From: Branchiostoma belcheri
Lineage: Eukaryota; Chordata; Leptocardii; Amphioxiformes; Branchiostomatidae
Reading direction: 5' to 3'
Assembly (NCBI RefSeq): GCF_001625305.1
Contig: NW_017804265.1
Span: 689,826 to 753,825 of the forward strand
DNA length: 64,000 nt
How positions within the stretch are numbered: the stretch's first letter is position 1; each line of letters opens with the position of its first letter. Shown here in pieces: positions 46,668-57,501 of this stretch. The notes below the pieces were generated by a model. It was given only the letters and a program-made list of their open reading frames with translations. It was not told the DNA's origin and made no database searches. The position numbers and the translations under genes are program-made.

Positions 46668-47298
46668 TGGGAGTGTCTTTTTAGCGAATGACCACAAATG
46701 ACCATTCTGGGGCCATCCTTGTGGCACGAATCTGATTTTTTTGTTGTGGCCATGTCCAGATTGTACTATTTATTAATCTGAAGCTTTATAAATCAACGTT
46801 GACAGTTTAACTTCCGTCTTTTAAGCAAATGACCACTTAACGCCCTGCACAATATTAACCCTTACACACCTGGGCCAAAACCCACCACCCCAGATGATAA
46901 AGTTTAAATAGGTGTCTCCTGAATTCCTGCAATTTTTCTGTGCTTTACACACTTTTAAAGTACCATTTTTGGGCAATATATACGTCATGATATTTTGGCA
47001 AAAATGGTACTTCAAAAGCGTGTACAGCATGGAAATTTCGCAGGAATTAACGAGGCACTATTTGTACCTGTGATGGTCAGGATTTTTAGCCCAGTTGTGC
47101 AAGGGCCAATATTTTGCAGAGCGTTAAGTGTTCATTCACTTAAAAGACGGATGTAAAACTGTCAACTTCAATTTATAAAACTTAAGATTAATAGATGGAA
47201 GCACAATCTGGACATGACGAAAGAAAAAATTCAGATTCATGCGACAAGGAAGGCCACAGAATGGTCACTTGTGGTCATTCACTAAAAAGTCACACCTC
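46668..47298. mobile_element. Large fold-back element (631 bp)
   Basis: The left arm (GGAGTGTCTTTTTAGCGAAT, CCATTCTGG, the ATGTCCAGATTGT block, CCGTCTTTTAAGCAAATGA) is mirrored by the right arm (TCACTTAAAAGACGG, ACAATCTGGACAT, CCAGAATGG-like sequence, ATTCACTAAAAAGTCACACC). The centre is near 46985 around ACCATTTTTGGGCAATATAT. No coding capacity. Confidence 0.85.
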
Positions 47299-47860
47299 TT
47301 TTAACTTGGAAAGTCAACTGAGGCTATATGTGATCCTCCTATTTAAATATTTATCTTTTGCAGAGACCATCGGGACCAGGAAAGAGATCCTGCCCCACTG
47401 TCAAGGCCATACCTGCTGGGCACTGGACTTTTATCAACCTCTGTTACTCTATCTACAGTTTAGTTATACCAAGATTGATTTTTAACCTCCTTCCTACACT
47501 ATCTTGACTCCATTTAGTAGAAAGCTGAACTTTAGACTAATTATAATCCTGGCAAAAAGACTTGTAGACTTGTTTTGCTGATTTCTCCCTTTGAAACATC
47601 ACACACAGCTTACCTGTAGTACATTTTACTCTACAGAAAGAAAGCACAACATTGCCTTTTCTATTTTCTGTAAAGAAATAGGACATGTTCCCAACAATCA
47701 TTCTGTGACCAAAGTACTTTCCCAGAAATCCACTCTATCATTGTTTAAAAAGAAAAGTTTGTGAAACACCTATACTGTGTTTTTGTATATTTTGTTAATA
47801 TGAATAATTCTGCTTGTTATTCAATTTGTTATTTGACATTCAGAGACAATTATAATATTT

Positions 47861-48220
47861 GTGCAAACCAGGGTTGAATAAGTTTTCAAAAATCCACTTG
47901 CCCTATCAAGTACTTAGGTAATTTCCACTTGCCCGAACCAACTTTTAACTTGCCCAAAATACACCTATTTCTATACATTTTTACTACCACCAAGAAAATT
48001 ATCTTATTTTGGAGTTTATAATGTTGGATGCTTTATTTATCAAAATAAGGTGGTTTGACTTGCTCCAAATACCGTAGTGACTATACTTTGCATCCAAAGA
48101 ATTTACTTGCCCAATCGTTCAAGTCTATAGGGCCACATTCACTTGCCCAAACAGTACCTTTACTTTACTTTGCACTGCCCTTGGCAAGTGGGCAACTGGA
48201 CTTGTCCAACCCTGCAAACG
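47861..48220. mobile_element. Inverted-repeat element with CACTTGCCC motifs
   Basis: The ends GCAAACCAGGGTTGAATAAG and CTTGTCCAACCCTGCAAACG are inverted repeats. The interior repeats CACTTGCCC several times. MITE-like. Confidence 0.65.
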
Positions 48221-49929
48221 TGTAGAATTTTAAGTAAATCAGAGTCTAGATTTGTATGCTTTCTGTGTGCTATTCACAAATTCATAATTGCAAGCATGTT
48301 GCAGTGGAAAAATATAGCGAGGTATGCAAAATCACAATGTTTATAGTACATTTTAGAAATCGGGTTAGAAGTGTGATTCAAAAAATAAATTCTTTTTCCT
48401 TTGATCGTGATCATCACAAAAATGTCTCTTTCAATGTTTCACCTAATTTTCTAACCATGCTTGACCGTGTTTGAGTGCTTAAAAATTTCATTATACAATG
48501 TATTTCATCTTTGCTTTGAATGTTTCATTTTTTTTTCTTTTAGATTAATGATTGCTTCACCATGTATAATGTTATTTCTTCACACAAAGGATAATTTCTT
48601 TTTCGGAAAGGAGTTTAAAAAGAGCAAATCACAGTACAATATGTACAGCTTTGTCGTTGTTTAAAACATCTTATATTCTGGACTATCCATGAAAGTAAAG
48701 TTTATATTTTGTACTGCCATATGTTCCAAATCATAGTATTGTTCTAAAAATTTAAAAAATAATTTTGTCAGATACGAACAAATGCTAAATCTTGACTGTG
48801 CATGTACATCTTCACCAGTAAACATTAACAACTAGAATTCATGATTATATTGAAATGTCTTCATTTTTTTTTATCTTGAAAGATTTTATATTATTGTTTA
48901 ACATTATTGCTTTATTGATTGTTTCGTATCACCATGTACTAGTATTTTTTTCTTTACATTTTCATTATTATAAATGGTTTTCAAAAGGGTGGATGTGGAT
49001 CATGATGAAGAGCTAGGATATCAGGGAAAACAGTTTGGTCACAAATGCTGTTGAAAATATATCCCATCGCCATACAGAATGAAACTACAGGCAATCATTA
49101 CAAGTGCTTTCCTAAATAGGAAAATGTACTGTGTTCTCCATCATATTTGCAACAAAAGATTAGTCACAACCTTAAACTAGATATTAGGTATTAACTCTTT
49201 CAGAAATGACAATAAATAGCAGGGTGGGCCTAGCCGAGTTTCAACAATGGCGTTAGAATGAAAAATTCAGAGGATCGCAAACATGCCCTTTCCCAACATC
49301 TTTTATTGTCATTTTTAAGGGTCTGCATGGGAGGTCCCGATCACGCTTTGCGCACTAAATTCTGTAAGGCAGCGACCACGATTTACATTTGTTCAGGTTG
49401 GTTTCACGATTACGTTTGATATTAGATTAGAGTTGTTCGAATTCAAATTATGCAAATTGAAATGGCAAGGTGCAGAATTCTGCAAGCAACGTATTACGGT
49501 TCGCTTGTACTGGCTGGACGTTTTATCACACAATTTAACGGTGAATAGATTGACCCGACTTCCATTATGCAAACCTAAAACGGCTGATTACGCATTGCGG
49601 CATGCAGACCCCATTTATGAAAGAGTTTATAAATAAAAGCCAACTCACTGTCAAGTCCGATGTTCTCTTTTCTTTTAGATAGATGACAGGTCCTTCAGAA
49701 ACAGGTGGATCCTCCTGGAATATGACAGGTACACAGGATAGCTGACAGGTCCCACAGCACACTTAGGAGACAGGTCCCACAATGTCAGCTATACATTAGC
49801 AGCATCTCAAGCCTAGGGTGCAAAAGAAATACACATTCAGAAAGATCACAGGCCAAATATTAAAGAATAACAATTACTAACAGAGCATCATATATGACAA
49901 TGTTCACATCATTTGTTTGAGTTCTAAAA
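48221..49929. other. Region without recognisable gene
   Basis: AT-rich, with no exon with family resemblance, RNA gene or clear repeat seen on either strand. Confidence 0.5.
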
Positions 49930-51600
49930 CCTGCTTTGGGTTGGCGACTAGAGCAAAACCGAAACTTCTGCAGTACCGTAACAAGCCACCAGAGGGCCCA
50001 ACATCTAATCATTTCGAGGTCTTATCAAGACCTACCGACATACCAATATCAAGACAATCCATATCAGTATAGCCGGTATAACCGCCCTTCGGCGTAACAC
50101 ACCAACTTCGCAGGCAGGCGGCGCGGCGGCATGCTATTGACACACACACACACACACACGCACACACATGAACGCCTCCAAAACTATTAACCCTCTTGGC
50201 GAAGGTAATAAAACGAACGTATCTAATGTATAGTCATGTTAGTTCGAAGTGGAGATGAAAAAAAGTCCCCGAACGGCAGCTTAAGTGCATGTTTAAACAC
50301 AGGAAATCGTCACCCGCGCAAATATAAATTCACGCAATTCTGTGTTTTAGCTTCATTTCATTGTAACGAGTCCGGCCCAAATAGTCACGAGAACATAAAT
50401 GTCAATGTTGAGTACGACTCACCTCCTTAACTGGACGTAGCTCGTCTTAAAAGACGAATTTATCCACCGAGTTCTTCCATGTCCTAGCACCGTGACACGC
50501 CATCTTGCTCTGAGCAGCAGCGTGGTCTTACCACCAGGTAAGGAATCACCAAAATTTGCATTTTCTCAATTAAGTAATTAAGTTAGATTGAACACCGGCG
50601 CAATAATTTGCATTTCATTGTTAAGCTTTCAAACGTATTATCATATAGCAAAAGTTGACCAATCAGAAGGCTCCATTTCCCATTGGTTATCAGACCCTAA
50701 CCACAAAAGTGGTCGGTTATTAGAATAACTGACCATTTTTTGGACCGTACCCTTATACAAGGGACAGGATACTAACACTTGTAGTATGTATCTATAGAAA
50801 ACTTATTTTAGTTTTTTTTAACAATTTATTTGAAAATACAAAACAACTAGAGTTCCACGATCTCATACCTTCGCCAAATTATGTTAGCCTTTATGACTAA
50901 GAAATTATAGATTAATCCCCCTGATTGTGCAAATAAGATCCTCAATTGCAGGAATTGTATATGTTGATCATATTCTACACCAAAAGACAGTCTTATCGTA
51001 AGAAAGAATGCCATTATAGCATTTCGTCATAAATTATGCAAATGAGGTCCTTATTTGAATAAGTTATGTTTAATGATGTTCACCTTCACTTAACTTTCAA
51101 ATGCCCAAGTATGAAATTCCAAGCAGTTACCACAATGGAATTATTACATTTTCTCATTAATTATGCAAATTAGGTCTTCATTTGCACAATTAATATCTAC
51201 CTGTGTTTGTCTTGTTCTTAACTACATGTCACAAGTTTGAATTGTCCTATCATGGAATGCAGCTGATTTTCCTCGTTAATTATGCAAATTAGATCCATAT
51301 TTGCATAATTGTAATATTATTATAATTTGTAAACACGATAACTCGAGAAGGCTTTGATGGATTGTCTTGATATTTGGTAGGTGGGTGTCTTGATGAGACC
51401 TCAAAGTGATTAGATTTTTGGCCCCCTGGCAGCTTGCTATGGTACTGCAGAAGAACTTCCGGTTTTAAAATCTCGTGATCTATACACATAGGGTCACAAA
51501 ATTTACATGGTAGAGAGCTCTTGTGCTGGGGATGAAGTGACATGAGTTTGAGCCCTCTAGCTGCTTGCTCCGGAACTTCAGGGGCGTTTGTTGAAAACTG
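49930..51600. repeat. Pair of related segments in inverted orientation
   Basis: Sequence at 49935-50060 (CAGTACCGTAACAAGCCACC, TAATCATTTCGAGGTCTTAT, ATATCAAGACAATCCAT) is the reverse complement of 51360-51470 (ATTGTCTTGATATTTGG, GACCTCAAAGTGATTAG, GCTATGGTACTGCAGAAG). Between them lie a short CA run (about 50140), a GC-richer stretch with a good donor at about 50538, and an R2 repeat (50848-51145). It may be one composite or nested element. Confidence 0.55.
50848..51145 (+). repeat. Octamer-bearing dispersed repeat R2, copy 2
   Basis: Matches 53607-53853 directly and 30360-30651 inverted. Downstream sequence to about 51310 keeps repeating TTAATTATGCAAATTAGGTC-like blocks with ATGCAAAT octamers. 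Confidence 0.75.
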
Positions 51601-52389
51601 TTTAAAGGAGGACTACTCAAAAACCGATTGATGGATCGTCTATTCTGTATGCTGTATTTATTGACATAAATGGACAATGAGTACATGTAACTAACTGACC
51701 ACTACTGTCTGTACTTTTATTATGTACATTGTACTAGTTTTAATTATAACACTGGAAATAAGTTACAAGAATACTTGTCTGTTTCAAACTGTGAATATTG
51801 TTGTATCATGCTATTTTTTTTTTTCTCATTCAAAAGCCTAACATTTTATACAGGAATAAAATTCCAATAATTTTTTATCTATGCACTTAATTATTTGAAT
51901 GTAAATTGCTGTATGAGAAAAGTTTCATGCAGTACAATATTACACAATTTTAACACATTTTATCAATTTTACAATTTTACCTTCAATGTTAGCATCAGAT
52001 GTATACTGGTTACAACAAATTCAGCTCGGGAAAAGTTACATTTACAAGAGATACTTGTTAATTTCACTTTAAATTTTGTGGTACATTCTTTCAAGTTGAG
52101 GGAACATGCACAAACATGCATGAGTACAAAAATGAAATAAATATACATTGGTCAACCACAATTATCAGAAACTATTACAGAATGGCATAATATGGACAAG
52201 GTAATACAGAACTAGTGTGTTACAAAACTTTGTAACATACATGTCCACACTTCTTGAACACTTTCCTTATAAATGTATCTCAATGACAAAAGTACAGTTT
52301 TGGACAAATCCTAGTAAATACACTAGGCAGAATTGCAGGTGTTCAGTGTTACTGTTCACTTGAACTGTAGTTGTCTGACTCTGAGATGT

Positions 52390-55300
52390 TTAGCTGAGTT
52401 CCAGACTATCCAGTGTTGCTGTCAGGGCCTTCAGTTGACTGTCTTCACTCTGCCCCAATGCCTGCAACAAATTGAAAGAAGAAGTGTTAGATCACCATTT
52501 AACCTTCAATCTGCTAAGGTACCTTTTACTACATCATATTTTGTTACTGGATAGGCAGCAGTGGCATTAAATAGCAGAAAAGCTAGGCTAGAGAAAAGAA
52601 AACAAGATCGATAGGTTGTGGGTTCAATTCCTGATGACAATTGCTAGATGTTGCATCCTTGGGAAAGGCACTCGATAAGACTTTCCTAACTCCTCCCAGG
52701 TGTAAAATGGGTACCTGACTTCAGTTGGGGAGGTAAAAGACAGTGGGAGGAGAGGGATGGGCTCTGCCTTCCAATACCGTGCCTTAGAAACAGAACAGTC
52801 AAAGATTGGAGCATGCTTCCTCAAGACATAACTGAAATCACAGAATCTGACAACTTGAAGGAAGCCGTATACTTGCACCTGAGGAAACAACAAAGGTGCA
52901 GCGCACTCCTCCTGTGCATCTTACCCCAACAGAGGGGTGTTGCACAGTATCTTCTCAAGAACAGAATGTCAGAAGTTACAAATCTGTACTATACTGACCT
53001 CGTATCGTTCCTGGATCTGTTTTGCGGCCCATGCAGCGTATTTCTTGTTCTCACTCTTACTACTCTTGGTCCCGCCTCCCTTCTGTTGAGATGCCAGATG
53101 ACTCGCAGCCTGCAACAAAATTATTTCAGGTATTAATTTTATTATACTTAGTGTCCTTGGTAAACCCAGTGGTTAAACTAAATGATTTACACCTGATTTT
53201 ATTCCACCTATAATCTACAGGTACAAACGTACATACAAAATTGGTCGGTTTTACTAGTTTTATGAAATGTATATATTTAAATTTTTTATAAATAATTGTA
53301 AATATTCTGATTAGATATCAAATATGAAATATGTTCTTATACTTAATAGAGTACAACTCACCAGGAAGAGCCCAAACAGGGCCCTGATGCTGGTGGGGTT
53401 GAGTTTAGCTGCCTGGGCAAAGTATTTCCTGGCCAGTTCCATGTTTTCTGTCCCACCCTGGGTGTAACGGATCTGGGAGAAAAAAACAAGATCCAACACT
53501 GAACATTATTGAAAAACACAACAAATTAGGTTCAATTTCAAGCTTAAATTACTGCAAGCAAAATCAGATGACATGGTACATGTTTGCTTACCTATAATAC
53601 AATAAACTAGAGTCCCACGATCTCATTCCTTCGCCAAATGATGTTAATCTTTATGACTGACAAAGATGATTTCTCCTGATTATGCAAATAGGATCCTCAT
53701 TTGCATAAATTAGTTGATCATATTCTCCATCAAAAGACAGCATTATCTTATCAAAGAAAAACATTCTATCATTTCCTCATAAATTATGCAAATAAGGTCC
53801 TTATTTGAATAAGTTATATTTATGATGTTCACCTTCACTAAGGGCTATGAGAGGGGCAGGATCAGGGAGGGCTACAAGTGGGGGCAGGATCAGGGAGGGC
53901 TACCAGTGGGGGCAATGATCAGGGAGGGCTACGAGTGGGGGCAATGATCAGGGAGGGCTATGAGTGGAGCAGGATCAGGGAGGGCTACGAGTGGGGGCAG
54001 GATCAGGGAGGGCTAGGAGTGGGGGCAATGATCAGGGAGGGCGTCGAGTGGGGGCAGGATCAGGGAGGGCTACGAGTGGGGGCAGGATCAGGGAGGTTTA
54101 CGAGTGGGGGCAGGATCAGGAAGGTTTATGAGTGGGGGCAGGATCAGGGAGGGCTACGAGTGGGGGCAGGATAAGGGAGGGCTACGAGTGGGGACAGTTT
54201 TTAAAAAAACATGTGTGTAAAGTTCTAAGGATGTTTTTTCAGTCTTAAAGTAGAACAACTATCTTCTCCCTCCTGACCTCTGCATATCTCTGATGGTACA
54301 GGTGACACTGAGGGTTGGCCATGATCAACTCTTCCAGACAGAATGCTGCTTTACCATACCTGTAGGGTACAGAGCACAGGAGAGGAGTTAGGCATCAAAC
54401 TAAACCCTAGAAACCCTAGAATGACATTGTGTGACAGGCTGAATAAAAGTTCTAAAGGGGAACTATGAGGCTCCAGATATCTAACTGAGGGACGACTGTG
54501 TATGCGAGATGTCGGTTAGCTTGAGGAATGAATCCACTCTACTATATAAACCCTAGAATGACTTGTTATTTTAAACTTGCAAATGTCAACTTTGTAACTT
54601 TGCAAATGATAACTTTGTAGTTTGATTATGCAGTAAATATTCCAGGGACAAAACTTACTCCAGTTCTGCTATGTACAGGTTTGCTAACTCCAACCAGGCC
54701 TCATGGTCACTCATGAATCTGGCAGGGAAAATACAAATATAAGTATGTGTACATTAATGGTACTGTCTTTTTAATACATAGAAATCAAATATGGTATCAA
54801 ATCACAGTTGTATATGATATGGTATCTAATTGGTCTAAAATAAAATAAATAACTCAGTGACAGAGAGAAGAACACAGAAACATCTGTTGAGAAAGAGACA
54901 GTTTTTTTTTTTTTATGGTATGATTTCTTACCTCTCTAGATACTTGTTGAGTTCTTTGATAGCTTCTGGAATCTTCCCTTGTGCTTTGTGAATGGCAATT
55001 AACCTTTTGTGTACTGCCTGTAAGCATGTAACAAAGAAAAAGTGGTTACTACTATAATGTATTGCTATGAACTATAGCTGCTGCTTTTCCTTGGTCAAAA
55101 CAGTTACAAAATGTCTTCATAACCTCAGTCTAAGAAAAATATTTACATAGAATTTTTAGAAATCTAAAAACAACATTTATTTGCTGGTACAGTTTTAAAT
55201 GTGAATATCTACAAAAAATGGCATGATGATACAAATTCAAACTCACAGAATTTGCTTCGTCCTCTTCCAAAATCTTGTGGTATTTCTGTTCTGCTACATC

Positions 55301-57309
55301 ATACCTGGAAATGTACAGTCAAAATAAATCATACAAAAAGAGAGAAAAAAGGAATTAAGAATAGATAAAGAATAGATAGCACCTCAGGGAAGATTAAAGA
55401 ACACAGTAGATACTGACTTCTGTAAGAACTCGTATCTCATGGCTTCCAGCTTGGCCACCCGTAAACTCCCCGGGAACTGTCGGCGCAGTTGCTTGTAGCA
55501 CACCTAGGGGGCGTCGCAGAAAATGGATGTCAACAACAAGTTTTGGAATTTGGAATATAGTAACTAAACTGTAGGCAAGGTTAAAATAACAATGACAGAT
55601 GAAAAATAGAAAACATGCAAAGGAAAAATCAAACTAACCTGAGCCAGTTCCAGTCTGCCACATTCCAATGCTGCCAGAAAGATCTGCTCGTATGCTGGCC
55701 AAACTGGGACAAGAAAACAAAAAAAGCCATTTTCAAGTCTCTTCAGTAACACCAGGGTTCCTTCCTGCCGGACAGAGTACAAACAACAGTCTTTCTTCCC
55801 ACGGACAATCTGTGATTGGAACAGTTTGCCTGCAGAGGTCATCCTCTCTCCTACCTTGGACAGTTTCAGAGCCAAAATCCTGACTCTGCCTCTACCCTTA
55901 CTGAACTTAAAATATGTGACAGACTAGCAACACTCTACAGACTACATGTTCACCCATTCCCAGTACGCAGCCTCACCTACAGGCAACAGAATCTTCACAA
56001 TGACAAAGGTGGTTGCCTTAGGCCACACCAATTTAATTTGTTGGTTCTCTGATTTTTTCAGAAAAAAATATGCAGTGACAGGGCGAAAAAAAACAGGACT
56101 AGGCATCCTATTATAGTCCCAAATGCCTCAATAGGAGCCATGAAGTCAACACAAAAGGCTGGGTTAAAATTTAAACAATGAATTTTGAACTTTTAATTAA
56201 ACCACTGCAATGATAGATGGAAAAACTGCAACAACTAGGAAAAAAAAGGACTTTCCTCAACTGTTGGAGGCAAAATATTAGCTTTTTTTAGTTGATTCTG
56301 AACCAGAATTTCAGAACCAGATTTATCTTCTTTTTTTTTTTTTCGCAAATCAGGAAAAAATGAAGAGGCAAATCCAACAACCAACTGTGAACAAATTAAA
56401 TTGGTGTGGTCTTAATGGAAAGAAGAAGACCACTGCATCAAACAGTAACAACCTGACTACAATGAGAAATTGACCTGTTTACCTTCGTCGCCCAGTTTCC
56501 CTGCCAGCCCCCTCTGCATGAGGAAGTCTCCCACCTCCACCACCTGTTCACTGTTCCTCAGGTTCTCCTCTCGCCACTCTCGTAACAAGTCTCGCGCATC
56601 TGGGGAATAATACATGGAGAGTTATTAATCGTTATTCTAACTTCTCATCACTGACTGAATATAAAATAAACTTTATTGCACAACAACAAAGTATGGCATC
56701 TACTGGTAATATTACATGTAACTAAAGTACATAAGGCTAATCTACTTAATACTTAATGAGATTGAATGGGAATTTACAATCTTTGGAGGAATTTCTAACG
56801 TCTGGACAATCTATAAATTTCAATATATTTGTTATGTATACCATGCAGGGGTTTTCAAATGTCATAATTTTATGCTATTCACGTCAATAAATAATTTGAG
56901 ATAAATTGTTCAACCAAAATCCATATGGCATAATTATGTGAGAGTGGTTGCATGTCCTTAAAATATTTGCATTTTCATCTAGTATTTCCAAGTTTTAAAA
57001 GATAATTTCATAGTTTTAGCGGAGGTGGGCGGGGCTATAGGATCGGTCTACTACGTGTAGTACCATTTTCCAACAATGAAAAATTGTCATGCTACTCACA
57101 TCCATGTGCCCCCCCTCCCCCAATACCAGCCATTCGAACGCATATTTAGGCACCATATAACGGCCAAAGAACGGCTACCCTTAGTAAACAACGCTACATA
57201 TGCTTTTACTACAAACAGTTGACCAGAAATAGTACAAACCTTCCCATGAAGAGCACAAGGGCTGAATTAATTGGGCCGGTTCTTCTAAATTTGCTCGACG
57301 TGACGCCAT
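52390..57309 (-). CDS. EMC2: ER membrane protein complex subunit 2 (EMC2/TTC35)
   Basis: Complete 11-exon gene encoding 305 residues; human EMC2 is 297. Exons in transcript order: 57309-57240, 56599-56483, 55703-55639, 55503-55418, 55304-55247, 55017-54932, 54718-54659, 54359-54278, 53472-53362, 53109-52999, 52461-52390. All splice phases join. EMC2 is the cytosolic TPR scaffold of the EMC, which inserts tail-anchored and multipass proteins into the ER membrane. TPR-like helices are visible ([59 protein letters not shown]). The start [10 protein letters not shown] was preferred over an upstream in-frame Met because it sits in an AAGATGGCGTC context near the family's normal N-terminus. A possible polyadenylation signal on this strand lies at 51716-51721. 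Confidence 0.96.
52590..52775 (+). mobile_element. tRNA-derived SINE
   Basis: Box-B-like GGTTGTGGGTTCAATTCCTG is followed by TTGCATCCTTGGGAAAGGCA and the TTTCCTAACTCCTCCCAGGT and AAATGGGTACCTGACTTC tail typical of tRNA-SINEs. It lies in the last EMC2 intron. Confidence 0.7.
52780..52905 (+). pseudogene. Possible LINE ORF2 C-terminal remnant
   Basis: A plus-strand frame reads [19 protein letters not shown] and then a helix-like [12 protein letters not shown]. This resembles the R.V..WN.LP pattern at the end of many LINE reverse transcriptases. Short and diverged, and antisense within an EMC2 intron. Confidence 0.35.
53607..53853 (+). repeat. Octamer-bearing dispersed repeat R2, copy 3
   Basis: Direct match to 50848-51145: CTAGAGTCCCACGATCTCAT, CTTCGCCAAATGATGTTAA, the GATCCTCATTTGCATAAATT block and AAGGTCCTTATTTGAATAAG. 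It directly abuts the minisatellite at 53841-54196. Confidence 0.8.
53841..54196 (+). repeat. 28-bp GC-rich minisatellite
   Basis: About thirteen direct units of the form GATCAGGGAGGGCTACGAGT followed by GGGGGCAG. They lie in an EMC2 intron. The open frame reading Gly-Ala-Gly-Ser-Gly-Arg is a repeat artefact. Confidence 0.95.
55735..55920 (+). pseudogene. LINE reverse-transcriptase C-terminal fragment
   Basis: A plus-strand frame reads [14 protein letters not shown], then [17 protein letters not shown], then [12 protein letters not shown] before a stop at about 55920. This is the recognisable tail of a CR1/Jockey-like non-LTR retrotransposon ORF2. It lies antisense in EMC2 intron 2 and is 5' truncated, so inactive. 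Confidence 0.75.
56018..56414. mobile_element. Inverted-repeat MITE-like element (about 400 bp)
   Basis: The left end TTAGGCCACACCAATTTAAT (followed by TTGTTGGTT) is mirrored by the right end AATTAAATTGGTGTGGTCTTAA after AACCAACTG. No coding capacity. A related end, TTGGTGTGGCCTAAATAAA, occurs near 41420. Confidence 0.7.
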
Positions 57310-57501
57310 CTTGGATTTATCAAAGTCTCGTCGATCAACGCGAGAGTTCGCGAGACCTTCATACCAGCGCATGCGCAGTAACAAGTTGCCATTGGCAACA
57401 GAAAACACCCACCTCGAAGTTTCTCCTACTCGGATTTCTTCCAGTTTTCTTCTTGTTGCGCAGTTGTTTTCGTGTTTTTCCCGCCCGATTTTCTCGTCAA
57501 G
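57310..57501. promoter_or_regulatory. Bidirectional EMC2/DNALI1 promoter with NRF1 and X-box sites
   Basis: Only 192 bp separate the two start codons. The spacer holds GCGCATGCGC at 57367-57376, a perfect palindromic NRF1-type site. Eight bases on, at 57385-57399, is GTTGCCATTGGCAAC, two exact X-box half-sites (GTTGCC, GGCAAC) with a 3-base gap of the kind bound by RFX factors. No TATA box. RFX sites commonly drive motile-cilia genes such as DNALI1. Confidence 0.7.

Larger units (their letters stand above)
42203..47480 (+). pseudogene. Unrecognised multi-exon gene, possibly decaying
   Basis: Exon-like pieces with good splice borders occur at 42203-42259 (MAAAMAERRRGAEKTPSSE), 42919-42997 ([17 protein letters not shown]), 43289-43439 (VFNADEHQVYGRLI, then in another frame VRQLAVVKCQATVSTSGE), 44066-44202 (MNDETNLQIQASVQQRAVD, then in another frame HQMVEEVF), 44350-44498, 45307-45388 (YEPEAWSERKEEPNLYEQS) and about 47364-47455. 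The pieces look protein-like, but phases do not join cleanly: exon 1 to 2 is off by two, exons 3 and 4 switch frame internally, and exon 4 has an in-frame TAG. Either the gene is broken, my boundaries are wrong, or the sequence has errors. Two large fold-back elements sit before the last piece. No family recognised. Confidence 0.3.

Noticed and set aside
53878..54174. 98-codon Gly-Ala-Ser-rich frame
   Set aside because: Pure translation of the 28-bp minisatellite; 28 is not a multiple of three, and the frame survives only through unit-length variation.
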